Positions 49,865 through 60,639 of a DNA stretch of 64,000 nt are shown here, piece by piece (the first letter of the stretch is position 1; every line of letters starts with the position of its first letter). The DNA is taken from assembly GCF_947507565.1 (NCBI RefSeq), contig NC_089177.1, positions 618,648-682,647 on the forward strand, read 5' to 3'. The translations under genes and the position numbers were made by a program. A model generated the notes under the pieces. That model saw nothing but the letters and a program-made list of their open reading frames with translations, made no database searches and was not told the DNA's origin. Source of the stretch: Oscarella lobularis (lineage: Eukaryota > Porifera > Homoscleromorpha > Homosclerophorida > Oscarellidae).

Positions 49865-50342
49865 CTAGCCCTCGGAGCATCCACTGACCCTGAGAGACGG
49901 GCGGATTTTTTTGGGCACAGTACGGCAGCAGCCTCGCAGACTGGCTGGCTTTTGTTCGCTGGAAATAGAACCGTGACGTCGAGGGCGGTGGCGGGCCGGT
50001 TCAAGAGTGACTGCAGAAGTGAGAAGTAATCAGGATATTATAACGTTTGACCCGCGCACCTTCGCCCTCAGGCTCTCAGCAACCCTCCCCCAAAAATAGA
50101 GGGGGCAGATGAAAAGCTTAGGTATATTTTTACCAACTGGAAATCCCATTTTGCGTAACCAATCCAAACAGCCTGGGCAACAAGATCTCTGACGCCTTTA
50201 TACCCCCTGATAGCCCCCCCCCCCCCCCCCGACCTTTGTAAACCTTCTCACCGTTCGTAACACTCGGTATGCGCATAAAGAACGGAAGAAGCCAGCCCAA
50301 GGGAATCGGCTTGCCGCGCGAGCCGCCGTAAATGACTCCGTT
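49865..50342 (-). CDS. Possible alternative 3' exons of the TAPP-like gene
   Basis: Three putative exons with good splice ends (50342-50252, 50172-50134, 50010-49865) join in phase with each other. They are also in phase with the donor at about 50531 of the TAPP-like gene. They read NGVIYGGSRGKPIPLGWLLP, then CLDWLRKMGF, then a basic tail ending VSGCSEG and TAG at 49865. No domain is recognised. They would replace the short terminal exon (ending IENT) that reaches a stop at 50415. A run of 17 C residues lies in one intron. They could equally belong to a separate gene. Confidence 0.35.
50214..50230 (+). repeat. Poly(C) run of 17 bases
   Basis: An uninterrupted C homopolymer in non-coding sequence. 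Its exact length may be affected by sequencing error. Confidence 0.9.
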
Positions 50343-50414
50343 CTATAATTTATTTCCAAAGCACGGTACTATGTTTAAGAAGTGCGCAAAAACTAGAGCA
50401 GGTTATGTTTGTGT

Positions 50415-51844
50415 TCAAGTGTTTTCAATACGCTCCGCCGGACTAAAATCCTGCAAGGACACAACGGGAGGGGGGAAGATTAGGAACCCTTAGTGACGTT
50501 CTTATGATAAGGCGGACGTACATACTGCAGTTCCCATTCGACCCTTCTCCGCCGTAACAACAGATGAAAATGCCTTGAGCCAGCTATGAAGCTCCTCGTC
50601 ACTTTCCGCCTTTTAAAATTAATAGGTATTTTTGCCACGGAAAACACGACAGATGTATAATGAATAACCTGGATGTAGAACGTACGAGAGGGCGTTTCGA
50701 TTTGAAAGAGATTGTCCTTGTTGTGGTAGCTAAAAAAGGTCTCTCTAAGTGGATGCCATATATGGTCACCGTAGCTTACCCAATCACCTGTACGACATTT
50801 CGTATGTCACCTATCGAAACGCTTCGAATGGGTTCCTTGTCCTAGATACACTGTATAGGCCATTCCTCGAGGGAAATCATCTTCAAAGTCTACCATTTTG
50901 GCTTTGTAATAGGAAAAATGAATTGGATCCAAAACGAAATAGCGCTGCTTCCAGTTTTTCATCTGCCGCGATTTATCCGGGTTATCGTATGAATAGAATC
51001 GCTGATTGCCGGCTCACCTTGGCGCCTTGTTTCACGCAGTAGCCCGCCTTCAAAATTCGCATGCCATCCGGCTTTCGATCGATGCTTTCCGCTTTACATC
51101 GTTCCGCCGACTCGACGTCCGAAGGGTCGAAAGCGGTCGCCGATCCCTATGCGCAAGTCTTGCGTAAGAAAATCGAAATTTCCTAAAAGGGGGCCCCACC
51201 GATCGTAGTATGGGCGTTCGCACGACGACGCCTCCGACGACTTTCGTCTGATAGTGCACCTCGGCTTTGGGCTCGCCGCCGCTCGATCGCGAGCTATTCA
51301 CACGCTTCGGCACCTGAAACGGGAAGTTAGGGGGGCCCTTTAGCCCCTCTTCTCGTTTCTGTCGCACAGTCGCTTGTTTGAGCTGCTCGATCCATTCCTC
51401 GCGTTCCGTTTCGTTTTCCGCTTCGAAATAATGCGTTTTGTCGGGCAAAGCGATCTCTGGAAACGGGAGTGTAAAACACAACCGCGCACACAAAAGGGCC
51501 CCGGCATTCTTTGCTCACCAAAACAAAACATTTTCTTCGGTCGCACCGCCGACGGTGCAACCTAAAAAAGGCGCATATAGTAAACGTCCGTTTTTTTCGC
51601 TGCATCGCACCTTTGTGACGTATTTCGTGTTGATTTCGTCCAGAATATCTTCTCCTTGCAAGTCCTAGAAAGAGAATAACGGCGTAATCGATGCCTGCTC
51701 TCGCGTTCCACTTGCCTTTGTTGCGGAGCGATAAATTCGCAGAATCGTGCCGTCGAGCACGAGAAAGCGAGTGCTCCACGAGCCCTGCGCGCTTTCCTTT
51801 TCGACTTGACCGCAGAGGCGGTTGTGCTTGTCTCGGTACGGCAT
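50415..51844 (-). CDS. PLEKHA1: TAPP-type tandem PH-domain adaptor (PLEKHA1/2-like)
   Basis: This is an adaptor with two pleckstrin-homology domains; the C-terminal PH of TAPP1/2 binds PI(3,4)P2 and dampens PI3K signalling. The ATG at 51844 gives MPYRDKHNRLCGQVEKE, aligned with human TAPP1 MPYVDRQNRICG. PH1 continues RFLVLDGTILRIYRS and HYFEAENETEREEWIEQL. The linker has the TAPP-specific VHYQTKVVGGVVVRTPI. PH2 begins LKAGYCVKQGAKMKNWKQR, whose basic KxxG...KxWKxRYF pattern fits phosphoinositide binding. It continues with RYFVLDPIHFSYYKAK, DKEPIRSVSIGDIRNVVQ, DNLFQIETPSRTFYIQ and SDEELHSWLKAF. A short terminal exon ends IENT at 50415. Exons are separated by introns of 20-60 nt, many too short for the usual range, so some boundaries are approximate. 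Confidence 0.88.
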
Positions 51845-52300
51845 GCCGGCGGCCAATAATAAAAGGGGGTCCCTCTTATTCTGCTCGCGCTAATGAGCAC
51901 GCGTTTTCGTCCGCAGAACTTTCCAACGACGTCGTCTCGCAATCAAACGAGAGAGACCCGTTCGCTTTCGCCTCCGACAAATCGAAAGGGGCGTGACGCG
52001 TGACGTAACACTCGAAATACATGATGATTATTAATGAGGGTCGAAGCCAACAGCGGGGCTCTTTTTCCTTTTACGACCTGTAATCAATTTAACGAAATGG
52101 ACCTTCCGTACTGAAAAAAAATTATGCACGCCTTACTCATTGAATCAATGCAGTGGGGACGTTTCTCGATTACGTCATCCGTCCACATGCGATAAAAGGA
52201 GCCTGCGCTGCACCTGTTTCGTCACTTGAGTCGAGGCATCTCAATTACAAAGGTCTACAGTACTACAAAGCTCCAACGAAGGATCTCTTTCGACACTTCC
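51845..52300. promoter_or_regulatory. Divergent intergenic region, TAPP-like / SOD-repeat gene
   Basis: 456 bp lie between the two start codons. No distinct elements are recognised; both promoters must be here. Confidence 0.3.
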
Positions 52301-55300
52301 ATGGCTCATCGAACGCAATTCATCTGTATCTTCAGCGTCGCCGTGCTCGCTCTAGGTACGAGCCCTGCTGAGTCCTTGCTGCTAGGCGTAGACCTCGCAA
52401 AAAAGGGGCGCCGCTCCCGCATTCTTTCCCGTCGAAAACCGCGTTCTCTACGGCTTCTCGCTTCCTTCTGCGAGTCGTTCTCATGCGCGTTCTCACTGTA
52501 CACACGCGAATTTAGCTCGTCGCTGTAGGTGGCACGCCAGGGTGGGTCCCTTATTTACGCGTCGGCTTTCTTTTGTTTATGCTCGAGCGCGCGAGCTCGT
52601 ACACATCCGATCGTTCCTTTGCGAAACGAGCGGACGAGTACGTGCGCGCTTGACTACGGTCCAACACCTGCGCTATTTCGCACTCAGGCGCCCGCGCCGG
52701 CGGCACCCGCGCATCGACACCCACGCGTACACGACCCGATTGTTCCGAAAACGTGGTCGCGTCATGTTGGGCGGGCCAGACAGCTGACCCTCTCGTTTTT
52801 TGTCATGCAGTTCACGGCGCTTACCTTCCGGGACAAGTTCGGCTCGACTGTAACGGCATGCACGGAACGGTGCGCATCAACGCAACGCAAGGCAGCGGCA
52901 AGATTACCTTCGATTTCCGGGATCTTCACTGGTATCGTTCCGACGAAACGCGCTCGTTCGTCAATATTTCGGCGGCAATTCACCACTTACCGGCGACCTA
53001 TCGAAGCGACTGCTCCTCAACCGACGTCGGACCCATCTACGATCCCACGAACGCTATGACAATGGGTCAATACGAGACAAAGTGTCGCAACGATTCGATA
53101 CAATGTGCCGTGGGAGACCTGCGAAACCGCTTAGGTGCGTTTCCGCGTTTTTTACACTCGCATTCCAATTGAATATGCGACCGCGGTTGTAGGTAAATTC
53201 CACGGCGGATCTAGCAGCGCCGTTCTGAGAACGACGTTTCCCAATGACGAATGGCATCTGAGCGGTGCGCGCAGCGTCGTCGGACGATCGCTCGTGCTCT
53301 ACAATTCGTCCGGAATGCCGTTCGCCTGCGCATCGATCGAACGCCACGTCGTCGGCTCGAAACGCGAAATCGTCCGAAAAGCGATTTTGACGGCGCCCGT
53401 CGGCGGCGAAGTCACCTTCACTCAGATCGTCGACTCGACGGGAAAACGCTACGACGCGCAGATCATCGTCGATCTTTTCAACGTTCAAGGAGCTGCACAA
53501 TCGAGCGGACACGGATGGTATCTCGATGATGGACAGGTAGGCAATAACGAGATTAGACAAAAATAGAGGCGCAAATAATAACAATTAGAGGCAAAAAATT
53601 GAATAAGTGCTCAGCAGACATTTTTTAGTCGTTTTTTACTTCATATCCGCTCCTTGAGAGGTTTTAGTCTCACGTGCCTGTTATTTGCATTTAGATAAGC
53701 AGCGATGCCAGCTGCTCTGCTCAGGGTTCGGCGCCCGTTCGACGTGCCGGCTGCAGTCCCGCAAATCCATCCAATTGCTCGCCAAATGATTTGGCTGGCA
53801 AGCACGGTTCTCTCACAATTCCGTCTGGCCGGGGACAACGCGTGTTTTTCACCGACTCTTCCTTGAACGTCGCCGAACTAGATCAGAAAGCAATCGTTGT
53901 GACGAACAGCATGGCCAATTCGCTGCTTTCCTGCGGTAATGTGAAGAACGAGGACTTTCAGTTGGGAGCGTACTTCGACGACGAGGTCAAAGGAACGATA
54001 ATGTTCCAGCCGGCAATTGGGGGCACAGTGGTCAAAGTCAATCTGACGGGACTGAACAACAAAGCCGGAGGTTATCACATTCACGTGTATCCTGTTGTGA
54101 ATGGCGATTGCATGTCAACCGGTACGCTCACTAAATATAAAATCTAGATTTTTTTCCTTATTGATTTTGACTATAGGGGGGCATCTGGATCCGTTTGGAG
54201 TCAAGGGCGCGCCTGTCAATGGCTCGAATGACATGTACGAAGTCGGGGATTTGAGCAGCCTGTTCGGTTCCTTTGCCGGCAAAACGAGCGTGTCATTCAA
54301 AAAATTCAGCCACAATTTGCAGCTCTTGGGTCGATTTGGCGTTCTTGGACGTTCTCTTGTTATCCACGCTACCGACGGGTCGCGATGGAAGTGCGCAGAC
54401 ATTTTGCCGATGGCGCCGGGCACGAAAAAAATGACGGCAGTAGCTAACTTTGTCGGAAAATTCGAAGGATCAGTGAAATTTGTGAGTTCCGCGTAGAATC
54501 TCCCTCCCCCGGCCTACATGGTCCCCTTCTTTGCCTAGACGCAATGGCAACTTCCCAACAATCAGTCAACCGACACAATGGTTGACATAGACATAAAGAG
54601 TGTTGGACATAGCGAGGTGAGTCTCTCCGCGAGTCGTCTCCTTAGAGAGGTGTCCTATAGCGTTGCTATCTTAGTCTAAGAATCACAACTGGCACGTTCA
54701 CAACAAACCCGCTGCCGACTTTCCTACCTTCGACGACAAGAACTGCGCTTCGTCTTTCACTTCAGGCCACTACAATCCATACAACGTCGATCTGGGAGTA
54801 AGTCTTTTAGTTTGATGGGATTGCGTGGGGATAAAGCGTTTTTTTTATAAAGGCTAATTATTCCAGTGAGTGCAGCATTTCGAACCCGCTTCGATGCGAA
54901 CTTGGCGACTTGAGCGGAAAACACGAGAAGTACAACATTTTTCCGAAAACGGCAAAGGCCGGTCGCGGCTATTCATCCGATCCCAATCTTCCTCTTCTCG
55001 GACCTTTGAACGGTAAGAGGACTCCCTGATATCCTCAGTTTTATGATCCAAGTTCTTCTGGCGCGCAGTTATCGGTCGATCGATTGTTATTCACGCGGAA
55101 AATGCCGGCGGACCCAGAATATCGTGCGCTTCGATCTATCCCGACAAGCGCAAGTTCTTCTCGGTGATGTTCAACAAGCCAGAAACTGTCAACAAGTAAG
55201 ATGGATGGTAGCGCAAGCGTTTCTCAATATCGAGCTCTACTACTATTAGCGCTGACATTCAGTCTGCTATCGCTCAAGGAATGAATATTGACGCCGCTGA

Positions 55301-55641
55301 AGTCCAGTTTTTGTCTGTTAACAGTGAAGAATCTGGAAACTGTACCAGTGCCACTTTTGTTGTTCCCGGTAAGAAGTCTCATTATTCGTTATTGTTGTTT
55401 GTTTGCACTATTCAAATTTTCAGATGATGCTGTTCAGGGTGATGACTTTTTGTCTGTTGTACCCGACGGAAAGTTTGGAAGCTACGAAGTTAATAATCAA
55501 TGTCTAAGCGGTGGCGAGCCGACGCAAGAAGCTCCTAGCGGTGGCGAGCCGACGCAAGAAGCTCCTACTGGTGGAAGTGTAAATCTGAGCTTTTCTCTCC
55601 TGACAGTAATTGGATTTTTACTTGCAAGCCTTCTTGCGTAA
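52301..55641 (+). CDS. GPI-anchored copper-only SOD-repeat protein (CSRP) with four SOD-like domains
   Basis: This is a secreted protein built of Cu/Zn-SOD-like repeats. It starts with a signal peptide (MAHRTQFICIFSVAVLALG) followed by a first intron of about 450 nt. Repeats 1 and 2 (about 52.8-53.9 kb) keep the fold pattern (GSGKITFDF; VVGRSLVLYNSSGMPFACA) but have lost the copper histidines: GPIYDP and LVLYN replace GHYNP and VIHA. Repeat 3 (about 53.96-54.45 kb) has HIH in GYHIHVYPV, GHLDPF and LVIHA. Repeat 4 (about 54.5-55.2 kb) has WHVH, GHYNPYN and IVIHAE. The zinc-loop ligands are not evident, fitting the copper-only class. The C-terminus has a duplicated GGEPTQEAP linker and a hydrophobic tail (LSFSLLTVIGFLLASLLA) with no basic residues after it, as for a GPI signal. 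Many Asn-X-Ser/Thr sites are present. Confidence 0.85.
55508..55566 (+). repeat. Coding direct repeat (GGEPTQEAP linker)
   Basis: A 30-nt unit encoding SGGEPTQEAP is repeated exactly twice before the hydrophobic tail of the SOD-repeat protein. Confidence 0.9.
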
Positions 55642-55830
55642 ACTTTTGCGTGAACTCTGCTATTCTAATTAACTAATTTCTGCACTTGCTGTCTTGCCCT
55701 TTTATCTTATTACGTAAGCATGAACGCTAAACCTATGGCTAAATATAATATGTTGTGACGTCGATATGTCCTAAGCCTAAAGTACGCTAGTCTTGTGTGA
55801 GCCTTGCTCGTCTTTCACTTTAGCGGCCAC

Positions 55831-56841
55831 ATGAAGCTGTTCTCTATTGGCATCTATTATGCGACGCCTGGCAGAAAGCCAGTTTTGAAGAAAAAGGCTC
55901 AAAATGTCTCGTCGTTTGGCTACTTTCAGCGATCCGGGTAAAGAAGGAAAACGTCTTCTCTCGCGCTTTTCCTCAACCCGATCGTTTGTCTCGTCAGCGT
56001 ACAAGAATTCCTCAACTTTACCAGCTCCCTTCTAGTGGAACGAAGCGAGCCCGGTCAAAGGAAGACGGTAAAAGAGCAAGGTATGTATCGAATCATGTGA
56101 CGCGATGTATATTACTCGACGGTGTTCTTTGTGCAGAATACAGATGTCACGTTTTCATAAGGTCCGACAACTTGGGCGGAGTCCTGATAGCCGACCAAGA
56201 GTATCCTCAGAGAGTTGCTTTCACTTTCTTGACCAAGGCGAGAGACAATCATTCATATACTGTAGTAAATCATTGTTTTTGACGTCATGTTATGTAGGTT
56301 TTAGATCAGTATACTACGGAATTTCCTAACGGCGCGGGACGGTGGGCTTCTACGTCTGGCAGTCATTCGTGGCCAGCGCTTGATTCACTTCTGGAAAAAT
56401 ACCAGGTACGGTACCACTCCCCTTTTAGAGCATGCAATGTGATACAATTATATGCCAACTCAGCCTTGCTGGACTCAATGAGTAGTATTATTTATTACCC
56501 ACAGTACTTGAGATATAGCAGTCCGTATTCTCTCAGAATCCCAGAGAGGCAGACGCAATGACCAAAGTTCAAGCGGACCTTGATGAAACCAAGATAATAT
56601 TGGTATTGTAAATGGTAGAAATATTTTGTATGGGCTTGAGACGAATTTTAGTATGACACTATTGAAGCTGTACTGCAGAGAGGTGAAAAGCTGGACGATT
56701 TGGTAAAGAAATCTGATGATTTAAGTCTCGCTTCAAAGTCCTTTTATAAGGAGGTATGCAGAAAAGGGGTTGGGGAGTTTTCCTTGAACTAAATTTATTT
56801 TGTAGGCTCGCAAGGCAAATTCCTGCTGCGTCATTTTGTAA
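55831..56841 (+). CDS. YKT6: Synaptobrevin homologue YKT6 (R-SNARE)
   Basis: YKT6 is a lipid-anchored R-SNARE in ER-Golgi, endosomal and autophagosomal fusion. It starts [19 protein letters not shown] and has the longin domain ([43 protein letters not shown]). The SNARE helix is [19 protein letters not shown], then [18 protein letters not shown]. The C-terminus is [11 protein letters not shown]: a double cysteine with CVIL as the prenylation box, whose last Leu favours geranylgeranyl addition, while human YKT6 ends CAIM. Six or more short introns are spliced in frame. The start is 189 bp after the SOD-repeat gene's stop. Confidence 0.95.
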
Positions 56842-57313
56842 GAGTACTAACTGTATGATGTAAGAACGGGACGTGTCTCATTGAAAATAAATTTGTGCAC
56901 AGAAGTACACAGCACACTTTTTTAGATAACGCGCGTTATTGCTTCTGTAATTTCTCACGTCCTTTCTTTGTTCTCTTCTGTTGGATCACTATCGTCGGCT
57001 CTGCCATCACCGTTTCGCCGTGTCGCAGAAAATCGGACAAAAGGAACCGAACGCCCTCTCCCGAGAGCCATTGACTGGCGGCGATTCGCGAAGAGACAGC
57101 GCGAAGACAGTGCGGTTTCGCTTCCGCTCAACGCTCGAGCGTCATTCCGGCCGCAAATCGATCGTTTAATCGTCGAAAAGTGTTTGAAACGTTCATCGAA
57201 CGCCCTCCGCGAAGCGCTCATCGATCGATTAGTCTCTGTACTGTGTAAACATAGCGTAAGAGCGCGACTCTCGGACACTCCCACGCGCACGCGCCCCGAT
57301 TTCTCTCATCAAT
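56842..57313. other. Gap between YKT6 and the pseudokinase gene
   Basis: An AATAAA at 56886-56891 is the likely YKT6 poly(A) signal. The rest is GC-rich (about 56990-57310) and holds open frames on both strands, with no recognisable domain; it is probably promoter and 5' UTR of the next gene. Confidence 0.5.
56886..56891 (+). terminator. Poly(A) signal of YKT6
   Basis: AATAAA 44 bases after the YKT6 stop codon. Confidence 0.55.
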
Positions 57314-60300
57314 ATGACGGCGACGACTCTCCCCGTCGATCTCCTTCTCGCCGACGTCACGATCAGCGCCGACGAAAGAGCTTCGTTGCGAACGATTGGC
57401 GTCTGTTCGGCGTCGTGGCGCGGCGCGCGAATCGCTCTTCGTCGTCGCGCGACGCGAATCGGCGACGCGCAATCTCTCCTCGCCGCCTACGGCGATCGCT
57501 TGGCCTTTCTCAAGTCCCTACGCCATCCTAATTGCGTTCCGTTCTACGGCGCGTGTCTCTGCGAGGGAATCGATGACGTCCTCTTCGCTTTTGAGTGGGT
57601 GGGTCCCCCCGCGACCGTCGCCGCGCGTCTGCGTCGAAACGATCGTCGCGGTCAGGCGCCGTTCGCCTATAAGGAGATCATCGACGTCGCCGGCGACGTT
57701 CTCGCCGGTCTACGCTATCTAGAATCGCGCGCTCATCCCATGACGCGTAGCGGCGTTTCAGCCGCGGCTTTTGTGACGTCAGAAGGCGTCATTTTGACTG
57801 AACGCGGCAAAGCCATGTTGGCTGACGTCACGTCGGGGATTTTCGAAGACGGCCAATCGGCGACGAGCGCGCGTGCGCTTCCCGGGCCACGTGGCATGCA
57901 TTTTGTCACGTTTTCGACGGCATGTCTCATCTTGGAAATGTGTACGGGCATACCGGTCACCGTTCAATATGATTTGGATCGATACAACGCGAGCCTACAC
58001 GGCGTCGGCGTCAATCACCCTCTCTACGTCATACTCAAACGAAGCATGGAACCGCCGCCCAATTGTCCGACGCCAAGCGAAATGGCCGCCTATTTGGAAA
58101 AGGAGAAGCGATCGCAAGTCTATTTGAGCGGCGGTGGCGACGACGTTTCCGCTCGGGTTGCTCATCTCGACGAAGTCGTCGAACAGTGCAGTACGACGAT
58201 TTCGAGGTTGCAAAAGAACGTCGCTCAGCTGCAGCACGCTCTCTTCAAAGTCGTCACCGAGCACAAGAAGTCGACGACGCGCTTCAGCAAGCAGATTCGC
58301 CTTCTCACCGTGCAAAATCGTCTCCTACGCGAACACGTCGGATTGACGGGAAAGAATCTTGAGTGGAACGGCGGCAGTGCCGGAGGTCCCAGTCCTCTCA
58401 TTCAACATCAACAATCGTCTCTTGACGGCGGCAATGTGATGAGCAGTAGCGACGAGTTAGCGGCGATAATGTCATTCAGTGAGACTCCTGTGAGAAGTGA
58501 CGACGGAGCTTCCAGCATGTCCGGTGCTGTGAGCACAGAGTCCATGGTAGCTGAAGTAGCGGAAGGCGATATAAGTGCTCTCCTCAACGTCGTCCAGTCC
58601 GTCGCAGGCGCCAATGAGCAAGCATCGACCGCCGTCGCGAACGAGGCCGTCGTTGCTCGACTCGACGAACTCGTCGCCGGATTTCAACACTTTGGCTCGT
58701 CGACGATTGTTCTCAGTTCGACTGACGACGGCGGCGGCGACGACGACGACGACGACGAGAGCGATGGGAATCGTTCGCGACGGGCGGTCAGCGTTCCGTC
58801 GCCAGATCCTCGTCACGCGGAACGACGTTTTCCGTCGGCGGACGACGAACCGCTGCGACGGCATTCGGACGCGACGCGAACGGTTGCCGCGCGACTTCTA
58901 TTGCCTCGTAACGATCTTTTGCCGCCAGTCGTTCCCCTACGAACGACAAGTCTGCGATCTCTTAATAACGCAGCATCGTCGTCAATGGAGAGTCGTTCTA
59001 CGCCGGCTGGAAGTGAAACTGTCTCATCGACAACGACTACTACAACGACGACGACAACGAACGGAAGTCCTGGACCGAGTGGTGTTCAACAACCAATGGT
59101 CGTCTCTCAGTTTCTGAATGACTTTCAACCAGACGGTCTGAGCTCAGAAACGGTAACCAGACGACAGCAGAGGCAGCGGAGAAGAGTAAGTTTCACACAT
59201 GAGAATTCTAGATATATACGGTAATGTTATATCTTGTTCTGACAGAGACGGCCTCATTCTGCTCATGAATTAAGTTCTCAGTATGCTCCTTCTGAAGTGG
59301 GGGCGACGGCGACGGCGGAGTCTTCTCAAGAAGCCGAGTTGCCCGCTCGTCAGGACGAAGCGACGCCGTCTGAAGTTGCCGGCTTTGTACCGCGAGATCG
59401 TCCCATAACGGCTGCCGTTGCGCGCGCCTTGACGTCAGCTGAATCCATGACGACGATCGCTATTGGACGAAAGGGGATTCCTCCGAGCGATTCGCCTACG
59501 CCGAGCGCGGCACCGCCAATGGACGAAGCGCCGCCACCGTACGAGCACGTGGTTGAAGAACGGCGACAGGAGGCGGCGAGAAGAGTGCGCAGTACGTCGC
59601 ATCATAAACTGAGGATGAGCTGCTTAACTTTATCTCCTCTGTCCTCAGATCATCGTTCTGCTAGTCCGCCGTCTTCGCGTCGACTTCAAGTGCCAGATAG
59701 GAATACTCGTACCCGTTTCGGCGATCGTCGGGTTCAACCACTGACGAGAGCTGCACGCAGCTTTGGCACTTATCCCGCATCAACAGTGTGGTCAAGTAAG
59801 TGCAGATAGGATAGAGCAACGAGACTGATCCTATGCAGTACACCACACAAGACAGTATGCAATAGATACACGTACAGTAGTACATGGAATGAGCGCTGTA
59901 ATGAGAGAGTGGGATTAGTAATTAATCCATCCTACTCCTTTCCTAGGAACGTTCCGATTTGGAAAACACTTTGACAAGAACGGCGTCATCTACTACCTAG
60001 GAACGGGCGACACGTCGCACTCGTGGCGAAATCCCGCTGAGATGGGTATTGTTCGAGTGACGCGTTCCGGCGACGAGTCCCAGGCGCGCGGCCGACCGGC
60101 AGACGTCTTGAATCGAAAGAAGGGAACGACGTGCAGCACGTGCAACGAGCCGCTCTCGTTCTTCTGCTTCGACTTCGGCCCGCGACGATCTCTCATACCG
60201 AATTATTATACGGTGCGACACGGCGCCGCCGGTAAATGGTCCGCGTTGCGCACGTGGGATTTTGAGGGATCTGTCGACGGCACGACGTGGATCATTCTTC

Positions 60301-60494
60301 GACGACATCACAATGACGTCAGTTTGAAGGGAAAGTACGTGGCGGCGTCTTGGCCTATTGAATTAGAGCCCGCGCCGTCTCCTTTGCGGTATTTGAGGAT
60401 TAGGCAGACGGGGCCCAATTCGACGGGTGGGTTTCATTTGTGCGTTAGCGGCTTCGAGGTATATGGCACACTGTACGAGGAAAACGTCTTTTAG
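57314..60494 (+). CDS. TKL-like pseudokinase with coiled coil and C-terminal HECTD1-like galactose-binding-fold domain
   Basis: The first exon (57314 to about 59187) is unusually long for this locus. Residues 25-265 look like a tyrosine-kinase-like (TKL) kinase fold (FLKSLRHPNCVPFYGACL; YKEIIDVAGDVLAGLRYLES; ACLILEMCTGI). The catalytic parts are gone: the beta-3 Lys motif reads IALRRRA, and HRD, DFG and APE motifs are missing. A coiled coil follows (STTISRLQKNVAQLQHALFKV), then long Ser/Thr- and acidic-rich low complexity, a PPPYEHV motif (a WW-domain ligand) and the last exon from 59946. That exon encodes a domain close to the one in HECTD1: GVIYYLGTG, CFDFGPRRSLIPNYYTVRHG, ALRTWDFEGSVDGTTW, LRYLRIRQTGPNSTGGFHLC and VSGFEVYGTLYE. 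I know no named protein with this order. It could be a receptor-complex scaffold (speculation). Confidence 0.85.
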
Positions 60495-60639
60495 TAGATT
60501 TATTTGTTTGAAAGTCGATTTTACAGTAGTATTAGAGAGTTTTTACACGTTGCTTTACACGTTGCTATGAAGAGTAGGCATTAAACTACGCGTGTGAGTC
60601 CGCTGACGTATACTGTACAAAAGTAGTCGCGCCTCCAAT

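Noticed and set aside
56955-57531. Long open frames on both strands upstream of the pseudokinase gene
   Set aside because: They are Arg/Ser-rich products of GC-rich DNA without domains and overlap the start of the well-supported plus-strand gene.
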